Shown one piece after another: positions 28,018 through 38,032 of a stretch of 64,000 bases of DNA (its first letter is position 1; each line of letters starts with the position of its first letter). Position numbers and translations under genes: made by a program. The DNA is from an uncultured Carboxylicivirga sp. (GTDB lineage Bacteria > Bacteroidota > Bacteroidia > Bacteroidales > Marinilabiliaceae): positions 1 through 64,000 of the forward strand of contig CANNEA010000010.1 of assembly GCA_947503525.1 (NCBI GenBank), read 5' to 3'. Under the pieces are notes generated by a model. That model was given only the letters and a program-made list of their open reading frames with translations, made no database searches and had not been told where the DNA came from.

Positions 28018-29010
28018 ATGACGACACAATTCAAACAATACAGCCTACTTTTATTAATCGCATTACTTCTTTCATCGTGTAAAGATAAAGCCAGTGGTTT
28101 CAAACCAAATGTTGCCGGTAAAGCCGGAGAACTTCTTATCGTAATGGATGATAAAATTAAGAAATCGGAAGGTGGAAAAGTATTGCAGCGTGCCATGATA
28201 CAAACTTATCTTGGGCTTCCCCAGGAAGAACCACACTTTGATATGTTGGTGACTCCACACAGAGGATTTTCTTCTCATATGAAAACCTTTCGAAATTTAA
28301 TAGTTACTGAAATATCACCCAAAGCTAAATCTGATACCATTCGCTATTTCAAAGACTTGTGGGCCAAACCACAATCGGCCATTCGCATTATAGCCAAAGA
28401 TACGATTGGCTTAAGAAAGTTGGTTGAGCAACATGAGTTGCGTATTCTTAGTTTCTTCAATAGGGCAGAACGCGAAAGAAATATGGCCTACTACAAAGCA
28501 ACCCCTAATGCTGAAATGATAGAAGCGGCCAAACAGCAGTGGAAAATTAACCTCACGATTCCGGCCAATCTTAAAAAGCGCAAAAGCAACGAAAATTTCA
28601 CCTGGCTTGGTGAAGATACAGATTGGGGAAGTCAAGGTGTAATGATATACGAATACCCTTATATTGGAGAGGGTACCTTCTCTAAAGAATACATGTTAAA
28701 CAAAAGGGATTCAATGCTTCATAAAAATGTACCTGGCCCATCTCAGGGATCTTTTATGACCACTGAGCACAATTATCCTATCATTTACAAGGAAACCAAA
28801 CTAAATGACATTAAGGTGGTTGAGATGAGGGGACTTTGGAAAGTTCAGAACGATATGATGGGAGGTCCATTTATTATGCAGGCCCGCCACGATGTTGAGA
28901 ATAATCGGGTAATAGTGACGGAAGGATACGTTTATTCTCCTGAGAATCCTGACAAACGTGATAAAATCAGACAGCTTGAGGCTTTAATGTATACATGTAA
29001 AGTTTTATAA
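28018..29010 (+). CDS. DUF4837 family lipoprotein
   Basis: This 330-residue lipoprotein has a signal peptide ending in the lipobox LLLSSC at about residue 21, followed by KDKAS. The body matches DUF4837, a Bacteroidota-specific family: an early GKAGELLIVMDD segment, FRNLIVTEI, a QWKINLTIPAN stretch and a C-terminal GYVYSPENPDKRDKIRQLEAL. Its function is unknown. The following gene begins at the base after the stop codon, so the two are translationally close. Confidence 0.85.
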   Translation: MTTQFKQYSLLLLIALLLSSCKDKASGFKPNVAGKAGELLIVMDDKIKKSEGGKVLQRAMIQTYLGLPQEEPHFDMLVTPHRGFSSHMKTFRNLIVTEISPKAKSDTIRYFKDLWAKPQSAIRIIAKDTIGLRKLVEQHELRILSFFNRAERERNMAYYKATPNAEMIEAAKQQWKINLTIPANLKKRKSNENFTWLGEDTDWGSQGVMIYEYPYIGEGTFSKEYMLNKRDSMLHKNVPGPSQGSFMTTEHNYPIIYKETKLNDIKVVEMRGLWKVQNDMMGGPFIMQARHDVENNRVIVTEGYVYSPENPDKRDKIRQLEALMYTCKVL

Positions 29011-29418
29011 ATGCTCCCTCAACTTAACAGACAAGCATTACAGCAGGCCTGCACACGCGAAGATTTAATTCGTAAAACCGCGGCTCAAATCATTAAAGAT
29101 TTTGCTGAATTCGGATTAGACGTTTCATTCTCCGGTGACATTAGCAATTTTTATGAAGAGCTATTCGGGCAGATGAAACCGCATATTCAAAACATCTTAA
29201 GTGAACATTATACACGTTTTCTAAATTTTCTGTATCGCATTGACGTCACAGAGAAGCAAGTGCTCCATTATCAAAAGGAGATGAATGATGCCTCATATGA
29301 AGATGCCTTGACTGAATTAATCATTCACAGGGAAATGAAAAAAGTGATGATTCGGGAATATTTTAAAGCGCAATCATCAGCAACAGAGGATAAGAACGAT
29401 AAATATTTAGATGCATAG
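29011..29418 (+). CDS. Uncharacterised helical protein
   Basis: This 135-residue protein has no signal peptide or membrane helix and is predicted mostly alpha-helical (long amphipathic runs such as REDLIRKTAAQIIKDFAEFG and ALTELIIHREMKKVMIREYF). Its ATG directly abuts the TAA of the DUF4837 gene, so translation is probably coupled. I recognise no catalytic motif. The central stretch IQNILSEHYTRFLNFLYRID could be a protein-contact surface. It resembles small conserved Bacteroidota proteins without assigned function. The 3' neighbour is an M17 aminopeptidase 39 bases downstream. Confidence 0.8.
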   Translation: MLPQLNRQALQQACTREDLIRKTAAQIIKDFAEFGLDVSFSGDISNFYEELFGQMKPHIQNILSEHYTRFLNFLYRIDVTEKQVLHYQKEMNDASYEDALTELIIHREMKKVMIREYFKAQSSATEDKNDKYLDA

Positions 29419-29457
29419 GCATGCTTCTAAATCCATATATATTTAATTACAAGTAAT

Positions 29458-30891
29458 ATGAAACTATCAATAAAACACACTGGCGATAGACCAGAAGACG
29501 TTCGCAACCTCTTCCTGGTTAAAGACACAGCTGTACTAAAAGATTTTGGTTTTAATGAAGAGGCTTTAGCTTTGGTAAAAGAAAAAGTTGAAGCCGAAGA
29601 AAAACTAATTACAATTACCGCCTACAACATAACCTATTACGTAAGATTAGTAGAAGGCGGTGACCATTGCAATAAGACCATTGAAAAACTCCGAAAGGAT
29701 GGGCATACTATTTCTTCCGGTATGCGAAAAGATAAAAAGGATGCCATTTGCGTATACGATTTAGTTGGTGACAAAACAGCAATCTTAGCACTTTCTGAAG
29801 GATTAGCATTATCCACCTATAAATTTGACAAATACTTTAGCAAAAAAGAAAATAGCTTTAGTGAATTCACAATCTGGATAGCTTCGGCAGCTCTTAATCA
29901 AGGCGACTTGGATGAATTAACTAATTTATGTGAAAGTGTATTTATCACTCGAGATTTGGTTAATGAACCTGTATCAACAATGGATGTGGCTGAATTGTCG
30001 AAAACAATTACTGACTTAGGCAAAACCCATGGTTTCGGTGTTGAAATATTTAACAAGTCGAAACTGGAAACTTTAAAGTTTGGTGGCCTCTTGGGCGTTA
30101 ATAAAGGAAGCATCGACCCTCCTGCTTTTCATATATTAGAATGGAAACCGGATAATGCCACAAATTCAAAACCTGTGGTTTTAGTTGGTAAGGGAGTCGT
30201 ATTTGATACCGGGGGCATCAACCTAAAAACACCTCCCGGAAGTTTAGACGATATGAAAGCTGATATGGGCGGAGCTGCTTCGGTTGTTGGAGCCTTGGTT
30301 GCAGTTTCATCAAATCAATTACCGGTTCACGTCATAGGACTAATTCCTGCTACTGATAACCGTCCTGGAGGCAACGCAATAGTACCGGGTGATATTCTAC
30401 ATATGCACAACGGAAAAACGGTTGAAGTATTAAATACGGATGCTGAAGGACGCTTGATCTTAGCCGACGCCCTAAGCTATGCAAAGAAATATGATCCTGA
30501 ATTAGTTATTGATTTAGCAACACTTACCGGAAGTGCTGTAATGGCTTTGGGTAGCTATGCCTCTGTTGGAATGGGTACTGCAGATGAAAGTACATTCGAA
30601 GCTATTTCCAATTCAGGCTTTAGAGTAAATGAGCGTGTTGTTCAATTTCCGTTTTGGGAAGATTATGACGAACTGATTAAATCAGAAGTCGCTGATATTA
30701 AGAATTTAGGGAGCCGTGAAGGAGGTGCCATTACAGCTGGGAAATTCCTAAGCCATTTCGTAGAAGCGCCATGGGTACATCTTGACATTGCAGGCCCGGC
30801 CTTTGTTCGCAAAGAGGACTCATACCGGGGCTATGGTGGTTCTGGTGTTGGAGTGCGCTTACTCTACGACTTTTTGAAAAATAGAAGCTAA
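29458..30891 (+). CDS. pepA: M17 leucyl aminopeptidase
   Basis: This cytosolic enzyme removes N-terminal residues from peptides using two metal ions and usually acts as a hexamer. The N-terminal macro-like domain spans about 1-150 and the catalytic domain about 165-470. Metal ligands and active-site residues are visible in LVGKGVVFDTGGINLK (Lys, Asp), MKADMGGAASV (Asp) and the M17 signature NTDAEGRLILADAL (Asp, Glu, Arg). Its 477 residues fit the family. The DNA-binding role known for E. coli PepA cannot be assumed. Confidence 0.92.
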   Translation: MKLSIKHTGDRPEDVRNLFLVKDTAVLKDFGFNEEALALVKEKVEAEEKLITITAYNITYYVRLVEGGDHCNKTIEKLRKDGHTISSGMRKDKKDAICVYDLVGDKTAILALSEGLALSTYKFDKYFSKKENSFSEFTIWIASAALNQGDLDELTNLCESVFITRDLVNEPVSTMDVAELSKTITDLGKTHGFGVEIFNKSKLETLKFGGLLGVNKGSIDPPAFHILEWKPDNATNSKPVVLVGKGVVFDTGGINLKTPPGSLDDMKADMGGAASVVGALVAVSSNQLPVHVIGLIPATDNRPGGNAIVPGDILHMHNGKTVEVLNTDAEGRLILADALSYAKKYDPELVIDLATLTGSAVMALGSYASVGMGTADESTFEAISNSGFRVNERVVQFPFWEDYDELIKSEVADIKNLGSREGGAITAGKFLSHFVEAPWVHLDIAGPAFVRKEDSYRGYGGSGVGVRLLYDFLKNRS

Positions 30892-30963
30892 TTGGGCTTT
30901 TTATGTTACTTTTAGTCTGAATTATGAGCTTATCTCTAGTTCAGATTGTCAAAACACAACAAT

Positions 30964-32070
30964 ATGAATGATAAAATAAAAGTTGGTATTAGCCACGGCG
31001 ACATTAATGGCATTGGTTATGAAGTGATCTTTAAAACACTTGCCGACACCCGTATATTCGATTCTTTTATTCCAGTTATTTATGGTTCGTCAAAAGTGGC
31101 TGCTTACCATCGCAAGGCACTAAATATTCCTAATTTTAGCTTGAATAGCATTCGGAATATTGATGAAGTACATACAAAACGTATTAACATCATCAATTGC
31201 CTGGATGATAACGTACGTGTTGAATTAGGCAAATCAACCAGCATTGGTGGAGAGTCAGCTTTAAAAGCTTTGGAATTGGCTGTCGAAGATTTAAAAAATG
31301 GCAAGATAGATGTATTGGTTACTGCTCCTATCAATAAAAAGAATATTCAGTCGGAAGCCTTTAATTTCCCGGGACACACTGAATTTCTTCAGCAAGCAGC
31401 AGGAAAGGGTGAAGCCTTAATGCTAATGGTTTCTGAGAATATGAAGGTTGGTGTGGTTGCAGGCCACGTAGCAATCAAAGATGTGCCTGAAAAAATCACC
31501 AAGGATAGCATTTTAAGCAAGCTTCGTACTTTAAACGACACCTTGGCTTTGGATTTTTCAATACGCAAACCACGAATTGCCGTCTTAGGATTAAACCCGC
31601 ATGCAGGTGATGAAGGTGTTTTAGGTACCGAAGAACAGGAGATCATTATTCCAGCTTTAGAAGAGGCCAAAAAAGAAGGCATTATGGCACTAGGACCATA
31701 TCCTGCCGATGGTTTGTTTGGAAGTGAGCAGTTTAAGAATTTCGATGCTATTTTAGCCATGTATCACGATCAGGGCTTAGCACCATTTAAGGCCTTAACT
31801 TTTTCGAAAGGGGTTAATTATACGGCAGGATTACCATTTATCCGTACATCGCCTGATCATGGCACTGCTTTTGAAATTACAGGTCAGGATAAAGCTAATC
31901 ACGAATCATTCCGACAAGCGGTTTATTTGGCCATTGATGTATGTAAAAACAGACAACAAAATAAGGAATTGGCTAAAAATCCTTTAAAACCTCAGGATTT
32001 AAACGAATTTGAAAGTAAGGAACAAAGGCAGCAGGAAAGAAGAGAACCAAGACAAGAAAGAAAAGCCTAA
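30964..32070 (+). CDS. pdxA: 4-hydroxythreonine-4-phosphate dehydrogenase
   Basis: PdxA oxidises 4-phospho-hydroxy-L-threonine in the DXP-dependent pyridoxal 5'-phosphate pathway. The frame is open to a TTG at 30946, but the ATG at 30964 places GISHGDINGIGYEV at the usual N-terminal position. Conserved parts include TAPINKKNIQ, FPGHTEFL, GHVAIKDVP, LGLNPHAGDEG and AMYHDQGLAPFKAL (metal-binding His and Asp). The last 30 residues are a Gln/Glu/Arg-rich tail not needed for the fold. It is followed by a strong terminator. The pathway also uses DXP, the substrate of the Dxr encoded 7 kb upstream. Confidence 0.95.
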   Translation: MNDKIKVGISHGDINGIGYEVIFKTLADTRIFDSFIPVIYGSSKVAAYHRKALNIPNFSLNSIRNIDEVHTKRINIINCLDDNVRVELGKSTSIGGESALKALELAVEDLKNGKIDVLVTAPINKKNIQSEAFNFPGHTEFLQQAAGKGEALMLMVSENMKVGVVAGHVAIKDVPEKITKDSILSKLRTLNDTLALDFSIRKPRIAVLGLNPHAGDEGVLGTEEQEIIIPALEEAKKEGIMALGPYPADGLFGSEQFKNFDAILAMYHDQGLAPFKALTFSKGVNYTAGLPFIRTSPDHGTAFEITGQDKANHESFRQAVYLAIDVCKNRQQNKELAKNPLKPQDLNEFESKEQRQQERREPRQERKA

Positions 32071-32098
32071 TTAGTTTATAGTTTACTGTAAAATATAG

Positions 32099-32123
32099 AA
32101 GCAGCTAATTAATTTAGCTGCTT
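32099..32123 (+). terminator. Intrinsic terminator after pdxA
   Basis: A 10-bp perfect stem (32099-32108 with 32114-32123) is followed by T residues to 32128. It ends the pdxA transcript just before the convergent lipoprotein gene's stop codon. Confidence 0.88.
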
Positions 32124-32132
32124 TTTTTATTT

Positions 32133-32852
32133 CTAAGGTAACCAATCTACAATAAGATAAATTTCATTTCCATTATTATCCCGTACCTGAAGTTGATTAT
32201 TAAATCTAGGTCTATGGATATAATAGGAGTCTTTCAGATTAAACATCCCTCTAAAACCATTATTAACCTGATCATTATTATAAATAGATACGTTAAATAT
32301 GCATTGACTTTCGATATCCGTACCTAAATCCTTAACTTCTAGGCGGAGAGGCTCATCAAACCATAAAGTATCATTACAAAACTCTTCCTCAGCAAATATG
32401 TCTTCCTTTACAGAAATATACTCTTCCCTATTATTATAGCTTAGGTTTACACTTAAATATCCTCCGTTAAACACTACGCCACACGGTTCTTTAAAGTAAA
32501 CACCATTAACAACAAACTGACTAGCCAAAGGGAGTTGCTCAACTACGGTTTCCCCAAAAATCAATTCTCCATCATTTGTAGATGCTTTAAATTTAACCAC
32601 CCACGCATGTGAATTATCAAATACATGAAGGAACTGACCCATCTCAACAGGTGAATCCGGATAATAAGCACTTCCGTCATCAAGCCTCCATTCCGACGCA
32701 TGTAGATCATGATCAACACTTAATTGCACCTTTACTGGTGAGACATCATCCAGGTATTCCACCTTGATATCAGTTGCCGAAGCGGGCACTTTCTGATTGC
32801 AAGCAATTAGAACTAATAAAGGTAAGCAGAGGATTAACTTAAGTAAGTTCAT
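32133..32852 (-). CDS. Lipoprotein of unknown function
   Basis: The open frame reaches 32915, but the ATG at 32852 gives a proper lipoprotein signal peptide (MNLLKLILCLPLLVLIAC). The mature part, about 220 residues, begins NQKVPASATD. It looks beta-rich: an opening Ig/PKD-like strand set (VKVQLSVDHDL, ASEWRLDDGSAYY, HAWVVKFKAST) and a second half with acidic loops and closing strands. The first part resembles a PKD-like fold, but the match is loose. It has no operon partner: the infB terminator precedes it and pdxA is convergent. Confidence 0.7.
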   Translation of the reverse strand: MNLLKLILCLPLLVLIACNQKVPASATDIKVEYLDDVSPVKVQLSVDHDLHASEWRLDDGSAYYPDSPVEMGQFLHVFDNSHAWVVKFKASTNDGELIFGETVVEQLPLASQFVVNGVYFKEPCGVVFNGGYLSVNLSYNNREEYISVKEDIFAEEEFCNDTLWFDEPLRLEVKDLGTDIESQCIFNVSIYNNDQVNNGFRGMFNLKDSYYIHRPRFNNQLQVRDNNGNEIYLIVDWLP

Positions 32853-32920
32853 AGTATTGATATTGTTGTATTTATAAAAATAAGAATTATTTTTTATATC
32901 AATAAACCTTACCAAAACAA

Positions 32921-32945
32921 AAAAACCGGCTCAAGGCCGGTTTTT
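32921..32945 (-). terminator. Terminator of the rimP-nusA-infB operon
   Basis: A 10-bp perfect stem (32921-32930 with 32936-32945) with flanking A and T runs lies 25 bases after the infB stop. It is symmetric and could work in either direction, but only the - strand has a gene ending here. Confidence 0.9.
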
Positions 32946-32969
32946 AATATATACTGAGCATTTAATCTC

Positions 32970-35900
32970 TTATAGTTTTCTACTTACTTCAACTTCTTCA
33001 TAAGCTTCAATAATATCACCTACTTCAATTTCGTTGAATTTCTCGATGTTCAATCCACATTCGTAACCTGCAACAACTTCTTTTGCATCATCCTTAAATC
33101 GTTTCAATGAACCAAGTGTACCCGTGTGTACTACAATACCCTCGCGTATAACACGTACTTTATTGCTACGTTTCACTTTACCTTCCTTCACCATACAACC
33201 GGCAATGGTTCCGACTTTAGTAATCTTAAAGGTTTCGCGAATCTCAATCGTTGAAACAATCTCCTCTTTAATTTCAGGTGATAACATACCCTCCATAGCC
33301 GATTTGATCTCTTCGATGGCATCGTAAATGATAGAATAAAGACGAATGTCAATTTCTTCTTTCTCAGCAATTCGACGAGCAGTTATTGACGGTCGAACCT
33401 GGAAACCAAGAACAATTGCATTAGATGCAGCAGCTAACATGATATCAGATTCGGATATTGCTCCAACAGCTTTATGAATTACATTAACCTGTATTTCTTC
33501 TGTTGAAAGTTTAATTAATGAATCGGATAGTGCTTCAATGGAACCATCCACATCACCTTTCACAATTACATTTAATTCCTGGAAGTTACCAATTGCAATA
33601 CGACGACCAATTTCATCAAGCGTAATGTGTTTCTTGGTACGCATACCTTGCTCACGCTGTAATTGCTCACGTTTAGTTGCAATATCTTTCGCTTCCCGCT
33701 CATCTTCCATCACATTAAAACGCTCACCCGCTTGCGGTGCCCCATTTAATCCAAGAATCAATGCTGGTTCAGAAGGACCAACTTCTTCAACTTTTTGGTT
33801 ACGTTCGTTGAACATCGCTTTAACGTGTCCAAAATGCGATCCGGATAATAACATATCACCTACACGCATGGTTCCCGATTGAACCAAGACAGTTGTTAAG
33901 TAACCACGTCCCTTATCCAATGATGATTCAATAACACTACCAACAGCACGCTTATTGGCACTGGCTTTAAGCTCTAAAAGATCGGCTTCAAGCAATACTT
34001 TTTCAAGAAGCTCGTCAATATTTACACCATTCTTAGCTGAAATTTCCTGGCACTGGTATTTACCACCCCAGTCTTCAACCAAGTAATTCATATTGGCTAA
34101 CTCTTCTTTTATACGATCAGGATTAGCTCCCTCTTTATCAATTTTATTAATTGCAAATACCATTGGTACTCCGGCCGCTGCCGCGTGATTAATTGCCTCT
34201 TTTGTCTGAGGCATCACATTATCATCAGCCGCTACAATAATAATAGCAATATCAGTTACCTGAGCACCACGAGCACGCATCGCTGTAAAGGCTTCGTGAC
34301 CCGGTGTATCTAAGAATGTGATCTGACGACCATCTTCACGAGTTACACTATAAGCCCCAATATGCTGGGTAATTCCTCCGGCCTCACCTGCAATTACATT
34401 GGCTTTACGAACGTGGTCAAGTAATGATGTTTTACCATGATCGACATGTCCCATTACGGTCACAATAGGCGGACGATCTTTGATATCCTCTTCTTTATCC
34501 TCTTCCTCAATTATCGACTCAACAACTTCGGCACTTACAAACTCAATTGTATAACCAAACTCTTCAGCAACTAATGATAAAGTTTCAGCATCAAGGCGCT
34601 GGTTGATCGAAACAAACATTCCCAAACTCATACAAGTTGAGATAATCTGATTGACCTGAACGTCCATCATGCTAGCCAATTCGTTGGCAGTAACAAATTC
34701 TGTTACTTTCAAAATTGACTTTTCCTTTTCTTGTTGTTCTATATCCGCTTGCTGACGCTGAGACTGAGCCTCACGCTTCTCACGACGGTGTTTAGCACCT
34801 TTATTTTTACCTTTCGATGTTAAGCGAGCAAGTGTATCCTTAATCTGCTTTTGTACATCTTCCTCGTTGATTTCCGCTCTTACAGGACGCTTTCTTACCT
34901 TAGGAGCTCCTTTTTTGCGTATTTCCTTCTTCACACCGCTAGCCGCTGCTCCTCCTTGCGGACGTTTTGCTCCCGGTGATGCAGGTTGTTGCTTTTGGTT
35001 GATATCAACCTTCTCTTTATCTTTTCTTATACGCTTACGCTTGCGCTTCTTATTTCCTGCTTTGTTTTCGTCTTTATTACCCTCAGTTTTAACAGGAGCT
35101 TTTGGTAGTTCAATCTTACCAACAACTGTAGGTCCAGATAATTTCTTAACCTGAGTAGGACGGAACATATCCTTTTTAACTTCGCCTTCTTCGCTTGTAG
35201 CTGTCGGAGCTTCCGGCACAGCCTTCTCTTCAGTTTTAGCTGCCTCCTTTGGCTTTTCAACAAGCTCTTTATCAACCTTTGGCTTTTCTTCCTTGACCGC
35301 TTTAGGTTTTGGACTAGCAACTTCTTCCTTTTTAACAACCTCTTTCTTAGTTGTCGCAGGTTTAGGAGTTTCCTTTTTAGGCTTATCCAAATCGATTTTC
35401 CCAACCACCTTTGTTTCTGCTATTGGCTGAACTTTTGTCGGAATATGCTCAGGTTTTTTCTCAACCTTCGGTTTCTTCTCAACAGGTTTCTCCTCTTTAG
35501 CAACAGGCTTAGGAGCTTCTGCTTTAGGGGCTGCAGGTGCTTCCTTTTTTGGTACCTCTTTTTTAGGAGCTTCCTTCTTAGGCGCTTCTTTCTTCTTTGG
35601 ATTTATAGCATCCAAATCGATTTTGCCTAATACGGTAGGTCCTTTGTCTTCTTTTTTAGGCTCCTGAACAGTTGGAGTCTCTTTTTTAGGCTCGCTTTTT
35701 TCATTAGCTTCAACCTTAGGTTCAAGATCATCACGAATATCTTCTATCGATATTGACTCTTTTCTTGAGTTATCCTTAAGTTTGGCTAACTTTTCTGATT
35801 CCTTTTTTACATTAGAATCACTACGGTATTCTTTTTCAAGTACCGAATACATGTCATCAGACACTTTGGTATTAGGGTTCCCCTCAACCTTAAAACCTTT

Positions 35901-35981
35901 TTTATGCAGGAATTCCACAATGGTGCTAATTCCAACATTGAATTCACGAGCTACTTTACTAAGTCTTTTTCCAACTGCCAT
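32970..35981 (-). CDS. infB: Translation initiation factor IF-2
   Basis: IF-2 is the GTPase that brings initiator tRNA to the 30S subunit and promotes subunit joining. The 1003-residue protein has an IF2_N domain (1-55), a long Lys/Glu/Pro/Ala-rich disordered region (about 60-400), a second IF2_N-like segment (about 430-490), and the GTPase core with G1 [10 protein letters not shown]3 DTPGHEAF and G4 NKID, then domains II, III and IV. Three copies of a short motif, V(V/L)GKI(D/E)L, recur in the disordered region near residues 115, 195 and 285. It is the last gene of rimP-nusA-infB, 67 bases after nusA. Confidence 0.97.
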   Translation of the reverse strand: MAVGKRLSKVAREFNVGISTIVEFLHKKGFKVEGNPNTKVSDDMYSVLEKEYRSDSNVKKESEKLAKLKDNSRKESISIEDIRDDLEPKVEANEKSEPKKETPTVQEPKKEDKGPTVLGKIDLDAINPKKKEAPKKEAPKKEVPKKEAPAAPKAEAPKPVAKEEKPVEKKPKVEKKPEHIPTKVQPIAETKVVGKIDLDKPKKETPKPATTKKEVVKKEEVASPKPKAVKEEKPKVDKELVEKPKEAAKTEEKAVPEAPTATSEEGEVKKDMFRPTQVKKLSGPTVVGKIELPKAPVKTEGNKDENKAGNKKRKRKRIRKDKEKVDINQKQQPASPGAKRPQGGAAASGVKKEIRKKGAPKVRKRPVRAEINEEDVQKQIKDTLARLTSKGKNKGAKHRREKREAQSQRQQADIEQQEKEKSILKVTEFVTANELASMMDVQVNQIISTCMSLGMFVSINQRLDAETLSLVAEEFGYTIEFVSAEVVESIIEEEDKEEDIKDRPPIVTVMGHVDHGKTSLLDHVRKANVIAGEAGGITQHIGAYSVTREDGRQITFLDTPGHEAFTAMRARGAQVTDIAIIIVAADDNVMPQTKEAINHAAAAGVPMVFAINKIDKEGANPDRIKEELANMNYLVEDWGGKYQCQEISAKNGVNIDELLEKVLLEADLLELKASANKRAVGSVIESSLDKGRGYLTTVLVQSGTMRVGDMLLSGSHFGHVKAMFNERNQKVEEVGPSEPALILGLNGAPQAGERFNVMEDEREAKDIATKREQLQREQGMRTKKHITLDEIGRRIAIGNFQELNVIVKGDVDGSIEALSDSLIKLSTEEIQVNVIHKAVGAISESDIMLAAASNAIVLGFQVRPSITARRIAEKEEIDIRLYSIIYDAIEEIKSAMEGMLSPEIKEEIVSTIEIRETFKITKVGTIAGCMVKEGKVKRSNKVRVIREGIVVHTGTLGSLKRFKDDAKEVVAGYECGLNIEKFNEIEVGDIIEAYEEVEVSRKL

Positions 35982-36048
35982 ATAACAGGACTAAATCTAT
36001 TCGTTTATTTTGTTCGGATACAATTCTTTGGGAGGCAAATATAGCGAA

Positions 36049-37284
36049 TTATTCAAATTCAGCATTTAATACACCCCTAATCTCACGAATGGTTTCTTCT
36101 TCCAAATCAGTTCGTTTGACCAAATCCTCAACAGACAGATCCAGAACCGATTTAGCTGTATCACAACCAATCGCTTTTAATTCATCAAGTACCCAAGCTT
36201 CAATTTCATCAGAGAACTCATCCAATGTAACATCTTCGTCGTCCTCATCCATTTCTCTATATACATCCAGCTCATACCCGGTCAACTGACCTGCCAAACG
36301 TATATTTAAACCACCTTTACCAATAGCCAATGACACTTCTTCAGGGCGCAAGTACACTTCCGCACGACCGGTTTCTTCAATCAACTTAATGTTGATGATT
36401 TTAGCCGGGTTAAGTGCCCTTTGAATAAATAATTGTGTATTAATGGTAAAGTTGATTACATCAATATTTTCATTTCGTAATTCACGAACAATACCGTGAA
36501 TACGAGAACCTTTCATTCCAACACAAGCTCCTACAGGATCAATACGCTCATCGTATGACTCAACAGCCACTTTAGCACGTTCTCCAGGAACACGTACTAT
36601 TTTCTTAATCGTAATTAAACCATCAAAAATTTCCGGCACTTCCAATTCGAACAGACGTTCAAGGAATACTGGAGAGGTACGTGATAATATAATTAACGGA
36701 TTATTGTTACGGATTTCAACCTTCACAACTACCGCACGTACTGTATCACCTTTACGGAAAAAGTCAGATGGAATCTGCTCCGCTTTCGGTAAAATCAGTT
36801 CATTGCCTTCGTCATCAATAATCAGAATCTCTCTTTTCCAAATTTGATAAACTTCACCGGTAACAATCTCACCAATTCTATCTTTATATAAGTGGTAGAT
36901 ATTATCCTTCTCCAATTCAAGAATCCGAGCAGATAAGTTTTGGCGAAGACTCAAAATGGCACGACGTCCGAAATCAAGAAATTTAACTTCATCAGTTACT
37001 TCCTCACCTAATTCGTAATCCGTATCTATTTTCTTAGCTTCTGTAATAGAAATCTGCAAATTTGCATCTTCTAAATCTTCATCTTTAACTACTTCTCTGT
37101 TACGCCATATTTCAAAATCACCCTTATCATCATTGATGATTACATCGAAGTTTTCATCCGTCCCAAATCGTTTTATTAAAACGCTACGGAATGAATCCTC
37201 CAAAACACTGATCATTGTAGCGCGATCAATATTTTTTAGTTCTTTGAACTCTGAAAACGTATCTATCAGATTCATATTTTCCAT
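36049..37284 (-). CDS. nusA: Transcription termination/antitermination factor NusA
   Basis: NusA binds RNA polymerase and nascent RNA and modulates pausing, termination and antitermination. The 411 residues hold the N-terminal polymerase-binding domain (about 1-125), S1 (about 135-205), KH1 and KH2 (about 225-345, with GACVGMKGSRI and LAIGKGGLNIRLA), and a C-terminal Glu/Asp-rich helix-hairpin tail (about 360-411). A second ATG three codons on (MNLIDTF) is also possible. It lies 12 bases downstream of rimP. Confidence 0.97.
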   Translation of the reverse strand: MENMNLIDTFSEFKELKNIDRATMISVLEDSFRSVLIKRFGTDENFDVIINDDKGDFEIWRNREVVKDEDLEDANLQISITEAKKIDTDYELGEEVTDEVKFLDFGRRAILSLRQNLSARILELEKDNIYHLYKDRIGEIVTGEVYQIWKREILIIDDEGNELILPKAEQIPSDFFRKGDTVRAVVVKVEIRNNNPLIILSRTSPVFLERLFELEVPEIFDGLITIKKIVRVPGERAKVAVESYDERIDPVGACVGMKGSRIHGIVRELRNENIDVINFTINTQLFIQRALNPAKIINIKLIEETGRAEVYLRPEEVSLAIGKGGLNIRLAGQLTGYELDVYREMDEDDEDVTLDEFSDEIEAWVLDELKAIGCDTAKSVLDLSVEDLVKRTDLEEETIREIRGVLNAEFE

Positions 37285-37296
37285 GCTTCGGAATAT

Positions 37297-37761
37297 TTAA
37301 AAAGATATAATGTCTTTAATCTGTTTAATCTCACTAAAATTATAATTCACCTCTCGAATCTGCAATTCCTTCCTCTTCTTTCCTTCTAGTTTTACCATTT
37401 CTTCCAATTTCATGGTAAATCCTTCTTCACTCACTGTAATTAGCTTACCAGTTAATTTCTTCCCTTCGGCAGTCAAAACTTCAACCTCACGGCCTATATT
37501 TTTATGATACTGACGAATTACCTTAAATGGCTGCCCGATTCCAGCAGAAGAAACCTCAAGCTCAAAATCCTCAACTTCACGGTCCAGATTCGATTCAATC
37601 AATTTACTAATTTCAATACAATAACTAATAGGGATACCTTTATCACTATCGATGACTACAACAATTTTATTGCCCATTCTAACCTCAAGTTCAACGATGA
37701 ATACATCGTCTTGCTCAAACTTATCGACTATAAAACTTTCTATGCGTGCTGTCTCAATCAT
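37297..37761 (-). CDS. rimP: Ribosome maturation factor RimP
   Basis: RimP is needed for 30S subunit maturation. The 154-residue protein has the N-terminal alpha/beta domain with the family motif DSDKGIPISYC and LDREVEDFELEVSSAGIGQP, and a C-terminal SH3-like barrel (about 85-150). It is the first gene of the rimP-nusA-infB operon. The leader of about 60 bases carries a terminator-like hairpin and is preceded by a near-perfect promoter. Confidence 0.95.
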   Translation of the reverse strand: MIETARIESFIVDKFEQDDVFIVELEVRMGNKIVVVIDSDKGIPISYCIEISKLIESNLDREVEDFELEVSSAGIGQPFKVIRQYHKNIGREVEVLTAEGKKLTGKLITVSEEGFTMKLEEMVKLEGKKRKELQIREVNYNFSEIKQIKDIISF

Positions 37762-37779
37762 TTTTTTATTGTAATAAAA

Positions 37780-37803
37780 TAGGGGACTAAAATGCGTCCC
37801 CTA
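37780..37803 (-). promoter_or_regulatory. Leader hairpin upstream of rimP, attenuator-like
   Basis: An 8-bp perfect inverted repeat (37780-37787 with 37796-37803, 8-base loop) lies between the predicted transcription start and the rimP ATG. On the - strand it is followed by TTTTATT, so it resembles a weak intrinsic terminator inside the 5' leader of the nusA operon. NusA-controlled leader termination is known for this operon in E. coli; here the role is inferred. Confidence 0.45.
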
Positions 37804-37826
37804 TACCTTTCTTCGGTAAATCAGCG

Positions 37827-37858
37827 CAAAGATAACTATTAATCAGTATTTATCCAAA
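37827..37858 (-). promoter_or_regulatory. Promoter of rimP-nusA-infB
   Basis: On the - strand, TTTG (37855-37858) is followed after 20 bases by TATCTTTG (37827-37834), a full match to the Bacteroidota promoter. The start point would be near 37820, giving a leader of about 60 bases. Confidence 0.75.
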
Positions 37859-38032
37859 CCTTTAAGTAGACAACAAACATTAAATCTTTGATTACTCTTA
37901 GCTTTATGATTTCTGATTGATATTTCAATTAGCAAAAAGGCTGCTTCACTCAGATTATTCCCCTTTACCGATAGCTTATTTGTATATTGCAAGCTTTATA
38001 GCCTGAAAAGATAATAAATATGGCCCCTGATT

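Noticed and set aside
35027-35404. 125-codon frame inside infB
   Set aside because: It is a Lys/Leu/Arg-rich shadow of the low-complexity IF-2 linker in another frame of the same strand.
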